From a virus, in IMG/VR virus record IMGVR_UViG_3300048997_000353, positions 44,442 to 108,441 of that record: a DNA stretch of 64,000 nt. One strand, written 5' to 3'. Shown one piece after another: positions 38,551 to 46,513 of the stretch; positions within the stretch are counted from its first letter, which is position 1; each line of letters opens with the position of its first letter. The notes below the pieces were generated by a model. The model was not told the origin of the DNA, made no database searches, and saw only the letters and a program-made list of their open reading frames with translations. The position numbers and the translations under genes were made by a program.

Positions 38551-38868
38551 ATGGTTGAGATGAAAACAACTCAACGGGAAACTGATATATTCTGTCCGCA
38601 AATGGACCTACACATTTTGCAAGCGCAGTTAAGACGCACCAGACAAGCAGGCGCAAAATGGAGGGCACACCACCCTCAACTCGCCTTCTCTGCTCGAAAT
38701 GCTGTCCGACGTGCCCGCGATTCCGGGCGATTGAAACCTAAACTGTGCGCTGTTTGTGGCGAACAAGGCACGGTTGCCCACCATGCCGACTATTCGAAGC
38801 CACTAAAGATCGTTTGGCTGTGCGTCAAAGACCATACACAGGTTCATCACGCCGTATCAAAAAGATAA
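38551..38868 (+). CDS. HNH-related zinc protein
   Basis: 105 residues. The C-terminus CAVCGEQGTVAHHADYSKPL ... WLCVKDHTQVHH matches the common phage HNH/endonuclease VII-like zinc module with AHH and a terminal HH. The middle is basic helix (RRTRQAGAKWRAHHP). No SD; a TATACA box lies 15 bases upstream. Confidence 0.6.
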   Translation: MVEMKTTQRETDIFCPQMDLHILQAQLRRTRQAGAKWRAHHPQLAFSARNAVRRARDSGRLKPKLCAVCGEQGTVAHHADYSKPLKIVWLCVKDHTQVHHAVSKR

Positions 38869-39511
38869 CAATTTCAGCCATTTGGCCGTACATAGTTAAG
38901 CAACGAAACAAAGGCGAAGGCTTGGCTAGACAGTGCTCCAAAACATGCTTGGCAGGAAAATAAGACTTGCTCCGTAACATGGCCTGTAGGATAATTACGT
39001 TAATGATATGCGTTAACTATATGAGAGAAAACATATAGGGACTTAAGCCGGACGCCAGCAGGGACCGGAACAGGGGTTCAACGCATTAGATTCCAGAGCA
39101 AAGTTAGGATGTGGCCTTGAGCCGATGATTCCTACTAACTTCCGCGATGTGGCCCCGCGCCGAATTCGGGATGGTCCTCTGGAGTTGATTAGGTTCCTAC
39201 AGAATAGCTCTATGGTTTGTTGTCCTATCGCTGACCATAGTGAAGGAAAGCCAATTCCTCTACCTGTACACAATCCACGGACGAAAGAAGATGCCTAAGT
39301 CAGATGAAGCGCAATCGGATAGCGCGGAATTATCCGTCCGACGCGTAGAACGGTAAGTCTACGCCACAACAGATTTTGCAGATGGACTCCGGTCAGGACC
39401 GCCGAGAAAGCGGAACCCGCAGGCTACACGCTAGGCAAACCGGAGTTAATGCACACGGTCCGTCCAAAGTCGGACCAAATTTTGGTGGTGGACGCCAAGG
39501 AGAATCAGACC
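38869..39511 (+). other. 640-base non-coding, hairpin-rich region before HNH gene
   Basis: No convincing reading frame. Hairpins seen: CTATGGT/ACCATAG (39210-39240), GCGTAGA/TCTACGC (39343-39364), CTCCGGT/ACCGGAG (39387-39445, enclosing CCGC/GCGG) and GGTCCG/CGGACC (39457-39476). The sequence GGTTCAACGCATTAGA near 39075 faintly recalls a group I intron R element, but I could not complete a P3-P7 core. Together with the HNH gene that follows it may be a mobile intron or intein-like remnant, or a long leader RNA. Confidence 0.4.
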
Positions 39512-39913
39512 ATGCAATCGCGACACGTCAAGGATCAAGGTATGAACTGGATTCGCAAGGAAAAGCGCCTGGCTATTTATCTGCGTGACGGTCTGGCCTG
39601 CGTGTATTGCGGCCAGAGTGTTGAGGATGGCGTGCAATTAACGCTCGATCATCTGATCTGCTACAAGCACCGCGGCACCAATCACGAATCCAATCTCGTG
39701 ACGGCTTGCCTTCAGTGCAATTCCTCGCGCGGTGCACGGCCCTGGAAACTGTTTGCCAAGAAAGTGGCCGGATACATCAACCACGGCGTCACAGCCAAGC
39801 AAATCGTTAGCTTCATTAGCAAAACGATTGCGCGGCCGCTGGACGTGAAAGCGGCCCAGAAACTAATTGCAAGGCGCGGGGGATTCGTCAAGGCTGTGTA
39901 CGGCAAGCGGTAG
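39512..39913 (+). CDS. HNH endonuclease
   Basis: 133 residues with SD AAGGAGAATCAGACC. The HNH core is CVYCGQSVEDG ... LTLDHLICYKHRGTNHESNLV TACLQCNSSRGARP: CxxC, DH, N, CxxCN. A helical C-terminus (AAQKLIARRGGFVKAVYG) may bind DNA. It is a free-standing HNH gene after a structured non-coding stretch, a typical homing-endonuclease setting. Stop is UAG. Confidence 0.8.
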   Translation: MQSRHVKDQGMNWIRKEKRLAIYLRDGLACVYCGQSVEDGVQLTLDHLICYKHRGTNHESNLVTACLQCNSSRGARPWKLFAKKVAGYINHGVTAKQIVSFISKTIARPLDVKAAQKLIARRGGFVKAVYGKR

Positions 39914-39956
39914 GGTTGACAACGTAACTCAAATCTGATTTAAAGGAGCTACGCCA

Positions 39957-40109
39957 ATGCACAACGAAACGCAACGGCAATACCGGGAGCACCGCCGACA
40001 ACTGACGATGGCGGCAATCCTGATTCTGACTGCCGGATTTTCCCTCTTCATTACCGTGCACCATTCGCAGGACGCAGTAATGCAGCACATCGCAAAAATC
40101 CTCAAGTAA
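39957..40109 (+). CDS. Single-span membrane protein, 50 residues
   Basis: MHNETQRQYREHRRQLTMAA, then ILILTAGFSLFITV as one membrane helix and a short tail. SD AAAGGAGCTACGCC. Function unknown. Confidence 0.6.
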   Translation: MHNETQRQYREHRRQLTMAAILILTAGFSLFITVHHSQDAVMQHIAKILK

Positions 40110-40160
40110 CCAGTCTGCCCGTAACTGGCACGGCGAAGCCAGTTCAATAGGAGAATGACC

Positions 40161-40355
40161 ATGACCGCGACCATGACCGCGAGCACTGGTGTGACCGTGA
40201 ACGGAATGCCGCTCCAGCAATATCTCGGAATTGCCGAACGGGCCGAAGTGGATTTTGGCGATGGCAAGAGCCGTGAGATTCAGAAGTTTTTCCGCGACGA
40301 AATCAGGATGATGCGGCGCCCTGGGCTGCGGCTCCAGAAGGCGGTGCAATCGTGA
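40161..40355 (+). CDS. Small hypothetical protein, 64 residues
   Basis: Starts MTATMTASTGVTVNG; second half helical and basic (REIQKFFRDEIRMMRRPG). SD TAGGAGAATGACC points to the ATG at 40161. Stop overlaps the next GTG. Confidence 0.55.
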   Translation: MTATMTASTGVTVNGMPLQQYLGIAERAEVDFGDGKSREIQKFFRDEIRMMRRPGLRLQKAVQS

Positions 40356-40789
40356 CACCTGAACTGCCGAAAGACATACTGGCTTCCGATCTGGAACGCG
40401 TGAAGGCGCCACAGTCTGTGTACAAAACAAACCGGGCCTACAAAGCATTCTTCGGCAAACCGGAACACAAGATCGTGGCCGAATTCGAAATGTGGTATTG
40501 CAACGGCATGGGCTGGGTGATCCCGACGCTGTTGATCCGCACGACGCGGCGAATGGACCGCGCAAACCGAACCTACGCCACTTCCCTTAACGGCCATCAG
40601 TGCCGCGTGGGAATGGGGCCGCATGTGCTCCGGCAAGTGACGGTGTATGTCCGCGCAACACGGCAATCTGCCTTGCAAAAGTATCTGGACCTGAAACTGA
40701 AAGGCGAGCAAGACTCCAATCAGATCAGGGACAGAATCTCTACCCGCCGTGCGATGGGGACGATGCGGCGTTCAATCTACGGTTTCTAG
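40352..40789 (+). CDS. Hypothetical protein, 145 residues
   Basis: From a GTG overlapping the previous stop. Beta-rich core (HKIVAEFEMWYCNGMGW, IPTLLIRTTRRM) and a very basic C-terminus (RDRISTRRAMGTMRRS). Possibly a nucleic-acid-binding beta-barrel. The stop is UAG, followed in frame by two more UAG codons. Confidence 0.55.
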   Translation: MTPELPKDILASDLERVKAPQSVYKTNRAYKAFFGKPEHKIVAEFEMWYCNGMGWVIPTLLIRTTRRMDRANRTYATSLNGHQCRVGMGPHVLRQVTVYVRATRQSALQKYLDLKLKGEQDSNQIRDRISTRRAMGTMRRSIYGF

Positions 40790-40977
40790 GGTACAGGCTA
40801 GACGTTAGGCGCTTGGGACACTCTCAAAACAGGCTCAAAACACAGTAAAAACCCAATGAATTAGGGCTGTTTTTGAGGGTATAGGGCAAAGGTAGCAGGA
40901 TTGCTGCAAGATGGCTGTAATAGGCTGCAAACGGGCATAGCTACAGGCTAGGTTATGGCACACGACAAGGAGAATAC
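40790..40977 (+). other. Intergenic region with short GGCT-containing repeats
   Basis: No gene. Contains two copies of TACAGGCTAG (40790s and 40950s), two of CTCAAAACA, and several other GGCT words at irregular spacing. It does not follow the pentamer grammar of the large arrays. Possibly a regulatory or replication-related region. Confidence 0.35.
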
Positions 40978-41133
40978 ATGCAGACTACAGGCAAGGCGAG
41001 CAAGAAGCCAGTCGGACAGAGGGTCCGCGAGACGCTGATTCAAATTCAAATCCTCTGCGCACGCGGCGCACCGCTCGACAAGATCTGGGAAGTGGCAGAG
41101 CAAGGCATCGAGAAAAGCAATTCGCGACACTGA
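40978..41133 (+). CDS. 51-residue helical protein
   Basis: MQTTGKASKKPVGQRVRET, then LIQIQILCARGAPLDKIWEV. SD ACAAGGAGAATAC. The stop codon lies inside the 19-base repeat ACTGAAAGTCGTGGTGGAC that leads into the next gene. Confidence 0.55.
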   Translation: MQTTGKASKKPVGQRVRETLIQIQILCARGAPLDKIWEVAEQGIEKSNSRH

Positions 41134-41147
41134 AAGTCGTGGTGGAC
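41129..41147 (+). repeat. Repeated 19-base leader element
   Basis: ACTGAAAGTCGTGGTGGAC occurs here and again, identical, at 42961-42979; both copies hold the stop codon of the previous small gene and sit 10-30 bases above an SD. A partial copy (GTGGTGGACGATG) lies at 45700-45713. Confidence 0.7.
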
Positions 41148-41174
41148 GAACATTCGCAAAAGGAGAATGGACCA

Positions 41175-41684
41175 ATGGCTATCGGAACGTGGGACGACTT
41201 CACCGACAAGTTTGGATTCCAAGATGGCGCTGGCGTAGAGGATACCGACTTCCGCGCTCGCGCCGTGCTGGTCAAGAAGCTGAACGATCACCCGGTCATG
41301 CAGAAAGCGAAAATCACGGCGGTCGAATATGATCGGCCTGGAATGCACAACCCCTGCATGATCCTACTGTTCAAGAATCCGAATCGACTCACAGCCAAGC
41401 AATTGCTAAAGAAATTCCTAGTGGAAGCGGACTTCATCGAGACTGAACTTCCCGAGGACGACGTGGACGTGAACGAAATGATTTCGGAAGCCTACGCTTC
41501 GGTCATGCCTACCAACCCTCAACTTTCCGGCCGCGAACTGGCAACGGTCCTCGCGGCGCTCCGCGCTTGGCAGCGGATTAAGGATTGCAATTACACCGTG
41601 AAAGATTTCGCGGATTATTTCCACGATCACAAGCCGCTGTCGCCAAAACAGATTGACCGCCTCTGCGAACGCATCAACCGATAA
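41175..41684 (+). CDS. Hypothetical protein, 169 residues
   Basis: Starts MAIGTWDDFTDKFGFQDG with SD AAAAGGAGAATGGACC. Alpha/beta composition; acidic middle (ELPEDDVDVNEMISEA) and helical C-terminus (KQIDRLCERINR). No family recognised. It directly precedes the DNA ligase gene and is likely co-transcribed. Confidence 0.6.
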   Translation: MAIGTWDDFTDKFGFQDGAGVEDTDFRARAVLVKKLNDHPVMQKAKITAVEYDRPGMHNPCMILLFKNPNRLTAKQLLKKFLVEADFIETELPEDDVDVNEMISEAYASVMPTNPQLSGRELATVLAALRAWQRIKDCNYTVKDFADYFHDHKPLSPKQIDRLCERINR

Positions 41685-41739
41685 CCGATACGCAACGGAC
41701 CGCGTGGAAGGGCCGGGGACAAAAAGGAGAATCGAGACC

Positions 41740-42873
41740 ATGAAAAGCATAAGCCTGTACTACTCTGACCTAGCGATGGGTGGGAGTTCAGACAAGGAAT
41801 ATCACCTACAGATCGAATTGATTTTGGGAAGCGGCTATATGGTGAACTTCCAATATGGCCGGCGGGGCGGCACCATGCAGCCGGGCACGAAAACTCCGAG
41901 ACCTGTCCCCGAGGCCGAGGCCAGGCGCATCTTCGATCGACTCGTGGCCGAGAAAACCGGAAAGGGTTACGCTCCGGGTCAATCAAGGAACACAGCCGTG
42001 CAGCCGTCGCCCAGCCGTCTCAAGGATGATCCCGACGCAATGGAAGCGGCAATTACAACTGCGCAAGCGATCCGCACAAAGTATCCCGTCGAGAAGCTGG
42101 GCGAGATTGGCCTGAACGACGTGGAGCGGTTCTTGACGTCTGCCAATTACTTCATGCAGCGGAAAGAAGATGGCGAACGCAGGCAGATTGCCAAGACCGA
42201 AGCGGGCGTCGTCGGCTACAACAAGCTGGGCAACGCCGTTGAACTGCCGCGCGTTCTCGTGGCGGAAATTAATCGCCTCAACATGCGGACACTGTTTCTG
42301 GATGGCGAGATCATCGGAGATCGGTACATCGCGTGGGACCTGCTCATGGCCGATGGCGTCAGCATCGCGTCACAGGCCTACGAAACCCGGCTCGCCAAAC
42401 TCACGAAGCTGATTCCCGCGAAAAATAAACTGCTGTCCATCGTGCCGACCTGGGACAAGACAGCGCAGAAGCAAGGTGCCCTCGCATTGCTCAAGAAAAA
42501 CCGTGGCGAAGGCGTGGCCTTCAAACTCAAAACAGCGCCGTATCGCGCTGGGATTGGTTCCCACAAGAAATTCAAGTTTCTCAAATCCGCAAGCTGCTAC
42601 GTGTCCGCGGTTGGCATCAACGGCAAAAGCAACGCGGAACTTTCCTTGCTGGACGACCGCACCGGCGAGTGGGTGGAAGTGGCGCACGCATCCACGATCG
42701 GCAAAGGCAAAATCGAGAAGGGCATGATCGTTGAAGTAATTTTCCTCAACGCTACAGCCGGCAGGCGGCTCTACCAACCTCGGATTAAAGAAGTCCGGGA
42801 AGACGTGGACCTATATGACTGCACCATATCCCGTCAACTCAAACCGGAAGTATTCAAAGAAGGCGTGCAGTGA
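41740..42873 (+). CDS. ATP-dependent DNA ligase with N-terminal WGR domain
   Basis: 377 residues, SD AAAAAGGAGAATCGAGACC. Residues 1-80 are a WGR domain (GYMVNFQYGRRGGTMQPGTK). The ligase part shows a motif I of KEDGER type (about residue 141), motif III LFLDGEIIG, motif IV EGVAFKLKTAPYRAG and motif V KFKFLKSA, then an OB-like domain with GEWVEVAH and GMIVEVIF. WGR-ligases act in nick or double-strand-break repair, and a Ku gene lies 7 kb downstream. Confidence 0.85.
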   Translation: MKSISLYYSDLAMGGSSDKEYHLQIELILGSGYMVNFQYGRRGGTMQPGTKTPRPVPEAEARRIFDRLVAEKTGKGYAPGQSRNTAVQPSPSRLKDDPDAMEAAITTAQAIRTKYPVEKLGEIGLNDVERFLTSANYFMQRKEDGERRQIAKTEAGVVGYNKLGNAVELPRVLVAEINRLNMRTLFLDGEIIGDRYIAWDLLMADGVSIASQAYETRLAKLTKLIPAKNKLLSIVPTWDKTAQKQGALALLKKNRGEGVAFKLKTAPYRAGIGSHKKFKFLKSASCYVSAVGINGKSNAELSLLDDRTGEWVEVAHASTIGKGKIEKGMIVEVIFLNATAGRRLYQPRIKEVREDVDLYDCTISRQLKPEVFKEGVQ

Positions 42874-42965
42874 AGGCCGTCCTTCTACTTCTCGTGCTCA
42901 CGCCAGCCGATGATGTGATCGTGCTGGCCCTGCTGTGGCTCGCCAAACATTTTTTGCATCACTGA
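42870..42965 (+). CDS. 31-residue hydrophobic micro-protein
   Basis: From a GTG overlapping the ligase stop: MKAVLLLLVLTPADDVIVLA, then LLWLAKHF. Two short hydrophobic stretches. Stop lies in the repeated 19-base leader. Confidence 0.4.
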   Translation: MKAVLLLLVLTPADDVIVLALLWLAKHFLHH

Positions 42966-42997
42966 AAGTCGTGGTGGACCAAAAAGGAGAATCGACC

Positions 42998-43285
42998 ATG
43001 TGCAGCAACTGCGATTACGATTGGGAGCCAGACTTCGATAGCCAAGTCGAAGAGGAACGGTTGGTCGTGCTCGACCAGCAAAATCTGTGCGTCTGCGAAC
43101 AGCCCGGACACTTTAATTCCGGTGTCCCCGGCGTGCTGGCGCATCTTGAGAATGGGAAACTGGCGGGCCGCGTCGAGCGGTGCGACCAGTGCAAAAGATA
43201 TGACACCGATCAGGATGCGCGGTATGCTTTCTTCTCCGCGTACAACAATCCCCTGTTCTACGGACATAACAAGGAGGCCGCATGA
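42998..43285 (+). CDS. Zinc-type protein, 95 residues
   Basis: Starts MCSNCDYDWEPDFDSQ; CSNC, CVCEQPGH and CDQCKRY give two possible zinc sites. SD AAAAAGGAGAATCGACC. Coupled to the next gene by ATGA. Confidence 0.6.
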   Translation: MCSNCDYDWEPDFDSQVEEERLVVLDQQNLCVCEQPGHFNSGVPGVLAHLENGKLAGRVERCDQCKRYDTDQDARYAFFSAYNNPLFYGHNKEAA

Positions 43286-43653
43286 CATTTCGGGACCCGC
43301 TATCGCAGAAAGCCGAATTGCACTGCGACTTCTGCGATGTACCGAACCCTGAACCCAGCAAAACCTACGCGTGTCAATCCTTCGACACGATGGCGGTGCT
43401 TACTGGCGCACGCGTGATTGAGCCGGCAAGGTTCGCCGGAACGCCAATCAAACTCATGTCGAGCGTTGGCTCATGGCTCGCGTGCCAGACCTGCGCCGCC
43501 TTGATCGACGCCAACGATATAGACGGACTCACAGACCGCGCCGTCGAGCACCTGTCGAGTCCAACCGAAACGCCGGAGCAAACTGAATTCCTCCGGCAGT
43601 TCATGCGGCGTCAGAATGAACAGTTCATGAAACTCAGACTCGCGATTCAGTAA
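43282..43653 (+). CDS. Hypothetical Cys-pair protein, 123 residues
   Basis: CDFCDVPNPEPSKTYAC near residue 15 and CQTCAALIDANDIDGL near 67 form a zinc site of a type common in actinobacterial and phage proteins; helical end. Confidence 0.6.
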   Translation: MTFRDPLSQKAELHCDFCDVPNPEPSKTYACQSFDTMAVLTGARVIEPARFAGTPIKLMSSVGSWLACQTCAALIDANDIDGLTDRAVEHLSSPTETPEQTEFLRQFMRRQNEQFMKLRLAIQ

Positions 43654-43695
43654 AAACGGGCCGGTACGTCAAAACTAAAAAGGAGAATCAAGACC

Positions 43696-45189
43696 ATGAC
43701 CATGACATTCCTCGACCAGTTCAAGGCAGCACGCAGAGTATCTACTCCACTGATTGTTGTTCGAACCCCAGATCCAGCAGCCACGATTGGTGCCATCGGT
43801 TCCCTTGCAAATGGCGTTCGTCCTCCCCTCTTGCTGTGGGATATCGTTCGCGGCTTGGTCGGAGTTGGCAGGGAAGGCGAAGAAGTCGTGCGGCAAATCT
43901 GCGGACAAGAAGATCCTTCGATGATGACCAATCCAGTGGAGGCACTCAGCAAGGTAACGCGGATGCCGAAGAATTCCATCCTGCTGTTTGCGAACGCCCA
44001 GCGGTACATGGGTGAGGCGTCCGTGATTCAGGCGGTGTGGAATCTGCGGGACCTGTTCAAACAGGACTACCGGGCACTCGTCATGCTGTGCCCCATGATT
44101 ACACTGCCGCCTGAGCTAGCGAATGACGTGCTCATTCTGGACGAGCCGTTACCCGACCTGGCTCAACTGACGGTGATCGTGAACGACACGTACACGGCGG
44201 TGAATCTGCCGCTGCCGAAGCCTGATATTGCCGCGCGGGCGGTGGACGCAATCTCTGGCCTTGCGGCGTTTCCAGCCGAGCAAGTCTGCGCCATGAGCAT
44301 CACGAAACAAGGTCTCGATCTCGAAGCGCTCTGGGAACGCAAGCGCCAACAGATCGAACAAACCCCGGGCCTGTCGGTGTGGCGCGGCGGCGAACGGTTC
44401 TCCGACATTGGCGGATGCAAAAACATCAAATCGTTTTCCTCCCGCGTCCTCAATGGCGAAGAACGGCCCCGGTCTATCGTCTTTATCGACGAAATCGAGA
44501 AGGCTCTGGCCGGAGCGGGCGGCGATACCAGCGGCACGTCACAGGAAATGCTGGGCACGCTGCTTACCTTCATGCAGGACAAGAACGCGACGGGCATGCT
44601 GTTCATCGGGCCCCCAGGCGCAGCCAAAACTGCGATGGCCAAAGCGGCTGGCAATGAAGCGGGCATTCCGACCATCGCGTTCGATATGTCCGGGATGAAG
44701 GGTTCCCTCGTTGGCGAATCCGGCGCAAACATGCGGACCGCGCTCAAGGTGGTCGAAGCGGTTTCGCAAAACCGGGCGCTGTTCATCGCAACCTGCAATT
44801 CCATCAGCGCACTGCCGCCGGAACTGCGGCGTCGGTTCTCCTTCGGCACATTCTTTTTTGATCTGCCGGACACAGAAGAACGCGAAGCCATCTGGAAGAT
44901 TTATCTCGCCAAGTACAATCTGACCAACGGCAAGGCGCGACGCCCAGCCGATGAAGATTGGACGGGCGCGGAAATCAAACAGTGCTGCAACTTGGCCTAC
45001 CGGCTCAAAACGTCGCTCGAAGATGCAGCGACCTACATTGTGCCCGTTGCCAAGAGCGCGGCCGAACAAATCTCCACCCTCCGCAAACAAGCGTCTGGCC
45101 GATTTATTTCTGCCAGCTATTCCGGTATCTACCAGGGCGCTTCCACCCTCCCGGCATCGGACGGCAAGCGGAAAGTGTCAGTCCAATGA
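43696..45189 (+). CDS. AAA+ ATPase with apparently permuted motif order
   Basis: 497 residues, SD AAAAAGGAGAATCAAGACC. The Walker B-like SIVFIDEIEKALAG (about residue 261) comes before Walker A FIGPPGAAKTAMAK (about 305). After Walker A follow GMKGSLVGESGANMRTAL, a sensor-1 strand ALFIATCNS and an arginine stretch LPPELRRRFSFG. The N-terminal 220 residues resemble a Ycf46-type non-catalytic domain (DQFKAARRVSTPLIVVRT). Three genes on are DUF1257 and DUF2997 proteins, the cyanobacterial Ycf46/Ycf35 neighbourhood. Role: remodelling ATPase, substrate unknown. Confidence 0.75.
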   Translation: MTMTFLDQFKAARRVSTPLIVVRTPDPAATIGAIGSLANGVRPPLLLWDIVRGLVGVGREGEEVVRQICGQEDPSMMTNPVEALSKVTRMPKNSILLFANAQRYMGEASVIQAVWNLRDLFKQDYRALVMLCPMITLPPELANDVLILDEPLPDLAQLTVIVNDTYTAVNLPLPKPDIAARAVDAISGLAAFPAEQVCAMSITKQGLDLEALWERKRQQIEQTPGLSVWRGGERFSDIGGCKNIKSFSSRVLNGEERPRSIVFIDEIEKALAGAGGDTSGTSQEMLGTLLTFMQDKNATGMLFIGPPGAAKTAMAKAAGNEAGIPTIAFDMSGMKGSLVGESGANMRTALKVVEAVSQNRALFIATCNSISALPPELRRRFSFGTFFFDLPDTEEREAIWKIYLAKYNLTNGKARRPADEDWTGAEIKQCCNLAYRLKTSLEDAATYIVPVAKSAAEQISTLRKQASGRFISASYSGIYQGASTLPASDGKRKVSVQ

Positions 45190-45671
45190 GTCCCAGCAGG
45201 CTCCTTCCGGCGAAAGCCGGATGGGATAACCGATGGGAAATCATCAGCGACGCCAGCGGTGAGAAATACACCGTTGGCCAGCGGTCGTTCGGCACGTGGT
45301 CCTGCTCGTGCAAGAAGTGGATTTTTTCGAAGGCGCCGAAGCCAGATTGCAAGCACATTCTCGAACTGAAAACCGAACGCGCCCGAACGGACCGCACGCC
45401 CACACCAACCATTGACCGCGATATTCCACGCGACTCAATCCGCCTTCTCTACCACTGTTTCGGGTGCGACAACGACGTCGAGCCTGAAATGCGACGTGAC
45501 GGCGCAGCGTTTTGCCCGCTCTGCGGCTCATTCGCCCTTGGCGGCGGAGGCAGCGAGAGATTCCGAACCAAACCGGCCGAGTACATGGCTGAACTCAACA
45601 AACCAAAACCGGAACCCAAACCGTCGCCGTTTCCCAGCAAGACGCGGCGCGCAATTCGACTGGAGGATTGA
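45186..45671 (+). CDS. SWIM zinc-finger protein with shared tail tag
   Basis: 161 residues from an ATG overlapping the ATPase stop. A SWIM-type finger (WSCSCKKW...DCKHILEL, CxC...CxH) lies at residues 38-58, then a second zinc ribbon (CFGCDNDV ... FCPLCGSF). A Pro/Lys linker leads to the C-terminus KTRRAIRLED, one of the shared tail peptides. Its LE codons also form an SD-like CTGGAG. Confidence 0.7.
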   Translation: MSPSRLLPAKAGWDNRWEIISDASGEKYTVGQRSFGTWSCSCKKWIFSKAPKPDCKHILELKTERARTDRTPTPTIDRDIPRDSIRLLYHCFGCDNDVEPEMRRDGAAFCPLCGSFALGGGGSERFRTKPAEYMAELNKPKPEPKPSPFPSKTRRAIRLED

Positions 45672-45710
45672 AAATGGCCGCACAACAACTCAGAAAAAAG
45701 GTGGTGGACG

Positions 45711-46052
45711 ATGCCCTGTGACACAATCCAGCGCAGCAGTATTAGTCTCGAACTGAAAGCCGACAACAAGACGTTTTTAATTGCGGCTCTCAAGGCCCTC
45801 GGCTACACAGTGAGCGAATCGGGCGAAGTGGTCCGGTTCGTCGTCAGAGAAAATTACGAAACGCTCACTGGCAGCTTCATCAACGGCAAACTCAGACTCG
45901 AAGGCGATACCAGCACGGTCAATCGCTTCAACGTCAACGCCGTCAAACGCGCTTACTCATTCCAAGTCGTGCAGTCCCAGGCCAAAAAACACGGCTGGAC
46001 ACTGAAACAGACGAAAGACAATAAATTCGTCGTCCAGAAAAGAGGAATGTAG
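45711..46052 (+). CDS. DUF1257 (Ycf35-like) protein
   Basis: 113 residues starting MPCDTIQRSSISLELKAD. This start and KTFLIAALKALGYTVSESGE match DUF1257, a small family found with Ycf46 AAA ATPases and DUF2997 proteins. SD AAAAAAGGTGG. Function unknown. Stop UAG. Confidence 0.7.
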   Translation: MPCDTIQRSSISLELKADNKTFLIAALKALGYTVSESGEVVRFVVRENYETLTGSFINGKLRLEGDTSTVNRFNVNAVKRAYSFQVVQSQAKKHGWTLKQTKDNKFVVQKRGM

Positions 46053-46055
46053 ACC

Positions 46056-46262
46056 ATGAAAAACGACGAAATGACTATCGAAATCCTCGAAGATGGCACG
46101 ATCAAAACCACGACCAACCCGATCTCTGGAGCCAATCACCAGAACGCCGAAGAATTCTTGAAGTCCATGGCGCGTCTGGCGGGCGGCGAGACAACCCGCG
46201 TGCGGCGCAACGATCGCCACGAACACGGCCACACGCATACCGACGAACGGATCAAGCAATGA
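46056..46262 (+). CDS. DUF2997-like protein
   Basis: 68 residues; EMTIEILEDGTIKTTTNPIS GANHQNAEEFLKSMARL fits DUF2997, the usual partner of DUF1257. His-rich end (HEHGHTHTD) may bind metal. Confidence 0.65.
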   Translation: MKNDEMTIEILEDGTIKTTTNPISGANHQNAEEFLKSMARLAGGETTRVRRNDRHEHGHTHTDERIKQ

Positions 46263-46492
46263 AGGTCCGGTACCACAAAGCGGAAGAGATTATCGCCAAC
46301 ATCCGGAAGTATCACGGCTTCCGCTCTGCGAGTATCACGCACATGGCCCGGCTGAATTCAGAAACAGAACTCGAGATCGTGCCGGTGCCACATCCGCCCG
46401 ATCCTGAATCAGCCGGAAAATGCAGTTTGCCCCGGTTCCAATCCGTAGACGGTTTGCGTTGGGTATGCGGCCACTTTGCCGAGATCGACTAA
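46259..46492 (+). CDS. Hypothetical protein, 77 residues
   Basis: Starts MKVRYHKAEEIIANIRKYHG, overlapping the DUF2997 stop. Helix then beta, two Cys (GKCSLP, WVCGHF). Part of the same operon. Confidence 0.55.
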   Translation: MKVRYHKAEEIIANIRKYHGFRSASITHMARLNSETELEIVPVPHPPDPESAGKCSLPRFQSVDGLRWVCGHFAEID

Positions 46493-46513
46493 TTCAAAAG
46501 GAGAATCAAGACC

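Noticed and set aside
39043-39273. 76-codon minus-strand frame in the non-coding region
   Set aside because: No SD, no recognisable motif and overlapping clear hairpins; low-quality composition.
39000-39500. Complete group I intron
   Set aside because: A possible R-like element was seen but no matching S element, P3 or P7 pairing could be drawn by hand.
40790-40977. Fourth pentamer array
   Set aside because: GGCT-containing words recur but without CCGCT headers or five-base phasing.
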